NCBI GenBank assembly: GCA_049641805.1
Contig: JBARNX010000025.1
Span: 1 to 14,566, forward strand
Source of the DNA: UBA5738 sp049641805
GTDB lineage: Bacteria; Patescibacteriota; Minisyncoccia; Minisyncoccales; UBA5738
DNA: 14,566 nt
Direction: 5' to 3'
Both the position numbers and the translations under genes were made by a program. The notes below the pieces were generated by a model. It did no database searches. It saw only the letters and a list, made by a program, of their open reading frames with translations, and was not told the origin of the DNA. Positions 13,717 through 14,566 of this stretch are shown here, piece after piece; within the stretch, counting starts at the first letter, position 1; each line of letters opens with the position of its first letter.

Positions 13717-14400
13717 TTATGATTTCGCTTTGGAAACATAATCTATTATCTTATCCCAATCCAAATTGTCATCTTCGTAGAAAAGGTCAACAATGTCCTT
13801 GGTCATTTCGTTAATTTTTTTAACATATAAATCTTTGAACTTTTCATCGCGTTTTTTGGCCTCTCTATCCAAGGGGCGAATTATTTTTTTATACAACTCA
13901 TTATCTCCCGATATCAATTCCCAAAAAGATTGGCCGCAAATTTTATAATAGCTTAGCTTTGGATCTTTTTTGTTAACTTTGTGCGCTTGATTGTCCCGCC
14001 CATAAATGCACCCGTTAATATTAACGATTTCTTTGCCGGGATACTGTGATTGAATAATTTTCTTTGCGATTTTTAAATTTTTTCTCATCGCATTCACTTG
14101 GTCGCTATTGCCCCAATTTGGGCCCGATTTTATCCCAACAATATAAATTTTGCCATCGCGTTCAAACATAAGGTCAATGCTGCGATATTTCCCCTGTTCG
14201 GCTTTTTTGCCGCCAAAAACCCGCCCGCATACATTTATCGCCAACCGTTCCATTAAGTCGCCAAATATAGTTTCCTCTTGCGAAGACAAAAAAGCGTCAA
14301 GCATGCCGGCGGCCAAATTGCCGGCGGTATCGATATTTTTCGCCTTAAACAAATAGGGATTTTTTCGTCTGGCAATATCCGCCAAATTTGCCGCGCCCAA
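13717..14400 (-). CDS. PmeII-like type II restriction endonuclease, 5' end uncertain
   Basis: The 227-residue frame matches what I recall of the PmeII restriction endonuclease family: RKNPYLFKAKNI, LSSQEETIFGD, SIDLMFE..GKIYIVGIKSGPNWGNS, NGCIYGRDN and CGQSFWELISG. The core fits a PD-(D/E)XK nuclease variant, with D76 and K91 in SIDL and GIKSG. It should cut DNA at a specific site; the site cannot be told from sequence. The only start in the track frame is TTG 14400. However, 18 more codons upstream, back to a TGA at 14455-14457, read like authentic family sequence (PFYEIRIERLGAANL) yet contain no ATG, GTG or TTG. The gene may use a rare start, be 5'-truncated or be frameshifted. A cognate methyltransferase is not visible but may lie beyond the window. 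Confidence 0.75.
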   Translation of the reverse strand: MGAANLADIARRKNPYLFKAKNIDTAGNLAAGMLDAFLSSQEETIFGDLMERLAINVCGRVFGGKKAEQGKYRSIDLMFERDGKIYIVGIKSGPNWGNSDQVNAMRKNLKIAKKIIQSQYPGKEIVNINGCIYGRDNQAHKVNKKDPKLSYYKICGQSFWELISGDNELYKKIIRPLDREAKKRDEKFKDLYVKKINEMTKDIVDLFYEDDNLDWDKIIDYVSKAKS

Positions 14401-14532
14401 CCTTTCAATTCGAATTTCATAAAACGGCTGAGGTAGATACGCATTTGAATCCGATCACTTTGTGTGCAAGAATTTGGAAAAATGAGACAAAAACGCGGGG
14501 CATCTGTCATTGGCCGAACGGTCTCAAATCGA

Positions 14533-14565
14533 TTACTTTTTAAAACTGGGTAAATCAAAGAGAGA
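14533..14565 (-). CDS. Possible C-terminal tail of an upstream gene (partial)
   Basis: One minus-strand frame entering from the window edge reads SLFDLPSFKK and stops at TAA (14533-14535). Tails with SLFD are common in DNA methyltransferases and related enzymes, which would suit a restriction neighbour. Ten codons cannot prove a gene, and the adjoining frame is also open here. Confidence 0.2.
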   Translation of the reverse strand, partial: SLFDLPSFKK

Positions 14566-14566
14566 T

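Noticed and set aside
14455..14457. TGA read as glycine (code 25), allowing the restriction frame to continue upstream
   Set aside because: Reading through gives only 22 more codons before another in-frame TGA, without an improved family match. The Clp-like gene ends normally at a TGA, and the other long genes contain no in-frame TGA.
14253..14558. Minus-strand open frame of 101 codons overlapping the 5' end of the restriction gene
   Set aside because: Its composition is unlike a protein family I know, and most of it lies out of frame over clear restriction endonuclease sequence. A frameshift joining it to the nuclease was considered, but no family-like residues appear in it.

Overview
The window is bacterial and most likely from a Patescibacteria (Candidate Phyla Radiation) genome, probably Parcubacteria. 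The grounds are: a double-AAA+ Clp-type ATPase with two N-terminal membrane segments and a degenerate first ATPase domain, next to a small membrane protein; a Cys-rich secreted protein with a C-terminal helix of the kind common in that group; FtsZ with long Lys-rich extensions; a stand-alone FMN domain of glutamate synthase; and short AT-rich gaps. This placement is inferred from protein character, not from a marker-gene tree. Every gene I can support is on the minus strand, so transcription runs from high to low coordinates. Stops include TAA, TAG and TGA, consistent with code 11.

Layout from high to low coordinates. At 14533-14565 there may be the tail of an unseen gene. A PmeII-like type II restriction endonuclease (13717-14400) follows, with a doubtful 5' end. 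A 42-codon zinc-ribbon-like ORF (13501-13629) overlaps strong RNA hairpins and a terminator-like stem. Next are mnmA (tRNA 2-thiouridylase), ftsZ (cell division), trxB (thioredoxin reductase-like), eno and gpmA. The last two are adjacent glycolytic genes 4 bp apart. A 60-residue single-cluster ferredoxin and a stand-alone glutamate synthase FMN domain come next, separated by two terminators and a very strong promoter. A small two-helix membrane protein precedes the membrane-anchored Clp-like ATPase. The window ends inside a large secreted protein: a TIM-barrel glycosidase-like domain, a beta-sandwich-like domain and duplicated Cys-rich modules. It has no stop codon within the window.

Functionally, most genes are housekeeping: lower glycolysis, thiol/disulfide and iron-sulfur redox, tRNA thiolation and division. 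The less ordinary parts are the membrane Clp/small-membrane-protein pair, the secreted Cys-rich glycosidase-like protein, the redox proteins with altered cofactor motifs, the small element between the restriction gene and mnmA, and the compact terminator/promoter junctions. I found no tRNA, rRNA, CRISPR array or insertion sequence. No gene-free stretch exceeds 300 bp; the longest is 6887-7130.
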